A stretch of 48,601 nucleotides of DNA from JACQAI01 sp035507915 (GTDB taxonomy: Bacteria > Pseudomonadota > Alphaproteobacteria > Elsterales > Elsteraceae). The first letter of the stretch is position 1, and each line of letters starts with the position of its first letter. Location of the stretch: NCBI GenBank assembly GCA_035507915.1, contig DATJNS010000466.1, positions 1-48,601 on the forward strand, given 5' to 3'. Both the position numbers and the translations under genes were made by a program. Under the pieces are notes generated by a model that searched no databases, was not told the DNA's origin, and saw only the letters and a program-made list of their open reading frames with translations. Below, in pieces: positions 47,034-48,601 of the stretch.

Positions 47034-47732
47034 TCAGTAGCGGCGCAGCAGCCCGGTCAGGCGGCCCTGCACCTTGACGCGATCGGGACCGAAGATGCGG
47101 GTCTCATAGGTTTTGTTCGCCGGCTCGAGCGCGATCGAGGCGCCCTTGCGGCGCAGCCGCTTGAGCGTGACCTCCTGGTCGTCGATCAGCGCCACCACGA
47201 TGCTGCCGTTCTCCGCGGTGTCGCAGCGCTGGATCAGGACGATGTCGCCGGACAGGATTCCGGCATCGACCATGGAGTCGCCGGACACCTCGAGGGCGTA
47301 GTGGTCGCCGCCGCGCAGCAGGGTGGCGGGCACGTCGATCGAATTCGAGTGGTCGCGCAACGCCTCGATGGGCGTGCCCGCCGCGATCCGACCGTAGAGC
47401 GGCAGCTGGATCGACTCGACCTCGCCGTCGGCCGAGGCGCCGACGAACGCCGACTTGAAGTCGCCCTTGATGACGGTCGGGGCGAAGCCGGGCCGGGTCG
47501 GCTCCTGGGTCGCCGCCCCCTCGGGCAGCCGCAGCACCTCGAGCGCGCGCGCCCGGTGGGCCAGGCGGCGTATGAAGCCGCGCTCCTCGAGCCCCGAGAT
47601 CAACCGATGGATGCCCGACTTCGACTTCAGGCTCAGGGCGTCCTTCATCTCATCGAACGACGGGCAGATGCCGGTCGCGTTGAGGCGCTGGTTGATGAAC
47701 AGCAGCAGCTGATGCTGTTTGCGGGTCAACAT
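47034..47732 (-). CDS. lexA: LexA repressor
   Basis: SOS repressor, inactivated by RecA-stimulated self-cleavage. The 232 residues have an N-terminal winged helix (MLTRKQHQLLLFINQRL, with SGIHRLISGLEERGFIRR as recognition region), a linker, and an S24 peptidase domain. The cleavage site is Ala118-Gly119 in GRIAAGTPIEA; Ser153 (SGDSMVDAGI) and Lys191 (EVTLKRL) form the catalytic dyad. Its promoter carries a perfect alphaproteobacterial SOS box, so it should repress itself. The linker is long compared with E. coli LexA (202 residues), as usual in this class. Confidence 0.97.
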   Translation of the reverse strand: MLTRKQHQLLLFINQRLNATGICPSFDEMKDALSLKSKSGIHRLISGLEERGFIRRLAHRARALEVLRLPEGAATQEPTRPGFAPTVIKGDFKSAFVGASADGEVESIQLPLYGRIAAGTPIEALRDHSNSIDVPATLLRGGDHYALEVSGDSMVDAGILSGDIVLIQRCDTAENGSIVVALIDDQEVTLKRLRRKGASIALEPANKTYETRIFGPDRVKVQGRLTGLLRRY

Positions 47733-47763
47733 GCGTCACCTGCGGAGGCGGTGGAAAACCAGG

Positions 47764-47778
47764 GAACAAAAGCAAAAC
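47764..47778 (-). promoter_or_regulatory. Degenerate second SOS box
   Basis: Reading leftwards: GTTT, seven bases, GTTC (plus GAAC at 47764-47767, AAAC at 47775-47778). It matches 7 of 8 fixed positions of the alphaproteobacterial box and lies in the lexA leader, 26 bases centre to centre from the perfect box. It may be a secondary LexA site or chance. Confidence 0.35.
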
Positions 47779-47789
47779 GTGCGACCCGC

Positions 47790-47804
47790 GTTCTAGTTTA
47801 GTTC
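47790..47804 (-). promoter_or_regulatory. SOS box (LexA operator)
   Basis: Perfect GTTC-N7-GTTC on the plus strand (GTTC 47790-47793, GTTC 47801-47804), the known alphaproteobacterial LexA site. It covers the -10 box and part of the spacer of the lexA promoter, so bound LexA would block RNA polymerase. Confidence 0.9.
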
Positions 47805-47818
47805 TCGCCAGGCGTCAA
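47790..47818 (-). promoter_or_regulatory. lexA promoter
   Basis: Reading leftwards: TTGACG (plus 47813-47818), a 17-base spacer and TAGAAC (plus 47790-47795). In context CTAGAAC agrees with the GCTANAWC type -10 of alphaproteobacteria. It gives a leader of about 50 bases. Confidence 0.8.
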
Positions 47819-47941
47819 GCCCGGGGAGTCCGCCGCTACGCCGCCACCGCGAGATCGGCCTCCGGCCGGTTTCCGCGTGCGTGCGGCGAATCGCTGGACC
47901 ACTGTGAGGGACCCGTCGCCGTCGTCATCAGGGAGCCCGTC

Positions 47942-48601
47942 ATGGCCGGCATCGTCGTCGAGACCCAAGGCAAGGTGGCCGTCGTCACGCTCGACATCCC
48001 GCCGGTCAATGCGCTCACCCTGGCCCGCTACCAGGAGCTGACCGAGACCTTCACGGCGCTCGGCCGGCGCGACGACGTGCACTGCGCGGTGCTGGCGGCG
48101 CGCGGCGCCAAGGCGTTCTGCGCGGGGCTCGATCTCAAGGAGTTCGCGACCGCGGCGGCCGACCGCGACCACGAGCGCGCCCAGATCGTGCGCGCGACGT
48201 TCGAGGCGGTGCGCACCTGCGCGATCCCGGTGATCGCCGCGGTCAACGGACCCGCGCTGGGCGCGGGCTGCGCGCTGACCGCGATGTGCGACATCCGCAT
48301 CGCGTCGGAGCGTGCGACGTTCGCCCTGCCCGAGATCAATGTCGGGCGCTGCGGCGGCGGCGCGTTCCTCGGTCGGCTGATCCCGCAGGGCATGATGCGG
48401 CTGATGTTCTTCACCGGCGAGCCGATCAGCGCATGGGAGGCGCATCGCGTCGGCCTGGTCGAGCAGGTCGTGCCGCCGCGCCGGCTCGAGCCCACGGTGC
48501 GCGACCTCGCCGAGCTGATCGCCGCCAAGAGCCCGCTCGGCCTGCGCCTCGGCAAGCGTTCGCTCAACGAGTCGGAGGACCTGCCGGTCGCCGAGGGCTA
48601 C
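47942..48601 (+). CDS. Enoyl-CoA hydratase/isomerase family protein, 3' end outside the window
   Basis: Crotonase-fold enzyme acting on an acyl-CoA; 220 codons are visible and no stop occurs before the window ends. It has the first oxyanion-hole motif FCAGLDLKEF, the second GPALGAGCALTAMCDIR, and ALPEINVGRCGGG with the position of a catalytic glutamate. That is compatible with hydratase activity, but family members also act as isomerases, hydrolases or lyases. GGGAG lies 6 bases before the ATG. The gene diverges from lexA with a 209-base gap that holds the lexA control sites; I see no clear promoter of its own. Confidence 0.87.
   Translation, partial: MAGIVVETQGKVAVVTLDIPPVNALTLARYQELTETFTALGRRDDVHCAVLAARGAKAFCAGLDLKEFATAAADRDHERAQIVRATFEAVRTCAIPVIAAVNGPALGAGCALTAMCDIRIASERATFALPEINVGRCGGGAFLGRLIPQGMMRLMFFTGEPISAWEAHRVGLVEQVVPPRRLEPTVRDLAELIAAKSPLGLRLGKRSLNESEDLPVAEGY

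Noticed and set aside
47798..48445. Minus-strand frame of 215 codons opposite the acyl-CoA hydratase gene
   Set aside because: Shadow of a clear crotonase-fold gene that carries both oxyanion-hole motifs.

Overview
The window is a long, GC-rich, densely packed stretch of what is almost certainly an alphaproteobacterial chromosome. The gene order supports this: the end of nuoF, then nuoG to nuoN, birA, coaX, an RNase J gene, mce and a DUF1467 gene, followed by proS, lolCD and dnaE, then the rpsB-tsf-frr-uppS-cdsA-dxr-rseP-bamA-lpx block, gltA/gltX, comEC and lexA. An alphaproteobacterial SOS box (GTTC-N7-GTTC) sits on the lexA promoter. LpxI in place of LpxH, and a short prolyl-tRNA synthetase, fit the same class. 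A Rhodospirillales-like or related lineage is plausible, but genus and species cannot be read from this sequence.

Layout. 1-9673: respiratory complex I, nuoF (3' end) to nuoN, with overlapping or nearly abutting genes. 9682-13618: a cofactor and RNA-turnover run in the same direction (birA, coaX, RNase J, methylmalonyl-CoA epimerase, DUF1467 membrane protein). 13619-14593: an AT-richer gap with a strong stem-loop, then an exported protein of unknown function. 14678-21496: proS, lolC, lolD and dnaE. 21498-25809: an accessory segment with an ABC ATPase and permease pair that lacks a binding protein, then a divergent pair made of an FkbM-type methyltransferase and a glycosyltransferase-like protein. 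26016-39773: translation factors, isoprenoid and phospholipid genes, then outer-membrane assembly and lipid A synthesis. 39761-44564 (minus strand): a small membrane protein, gltA, gltX and a two-partner-secretion transporter (TpsB). 44853-46991: comEC. 47034-47732 (minus strand): lexA. 47942 to the end: the 5' part of an enoyl-CoA hydratase/isomerase gene.

How the genes work together. Most of the window builds the envelope and supplies energy. Complex I pumps protons. UppS, Dxr and CdsA make undecaprenyl diphosphate, isoprenoid precursor and CDP-diacylglycerol. RseP, BamA and the Skp-like chaperone handle outer-membrane proteins. LpxD, FabZ, LpxA, LpxI and LpxB carry out early lipid A steps, and LolCD exports lipoproteins.

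I do not see a clearly new multi-gene system. The observations most worth a second look are: the accessory segment between dnaE and rpsB, including a methyltransferase with a degenerate duplicated half; an orphan TpsB between gltX and comEC next to an AT-rich dyad; the missing pyrH between tsf and frr; a BamA whose conserved loop-6 arginine reads as proline; a perfect 10-bp stem with a T-run on the minus strand in the 13.7 kb gap; and the lexA promoter with one perfect and one degenerate SOS box. No tRNA, rRNA, CRISPR array or insertion sequence was seen.
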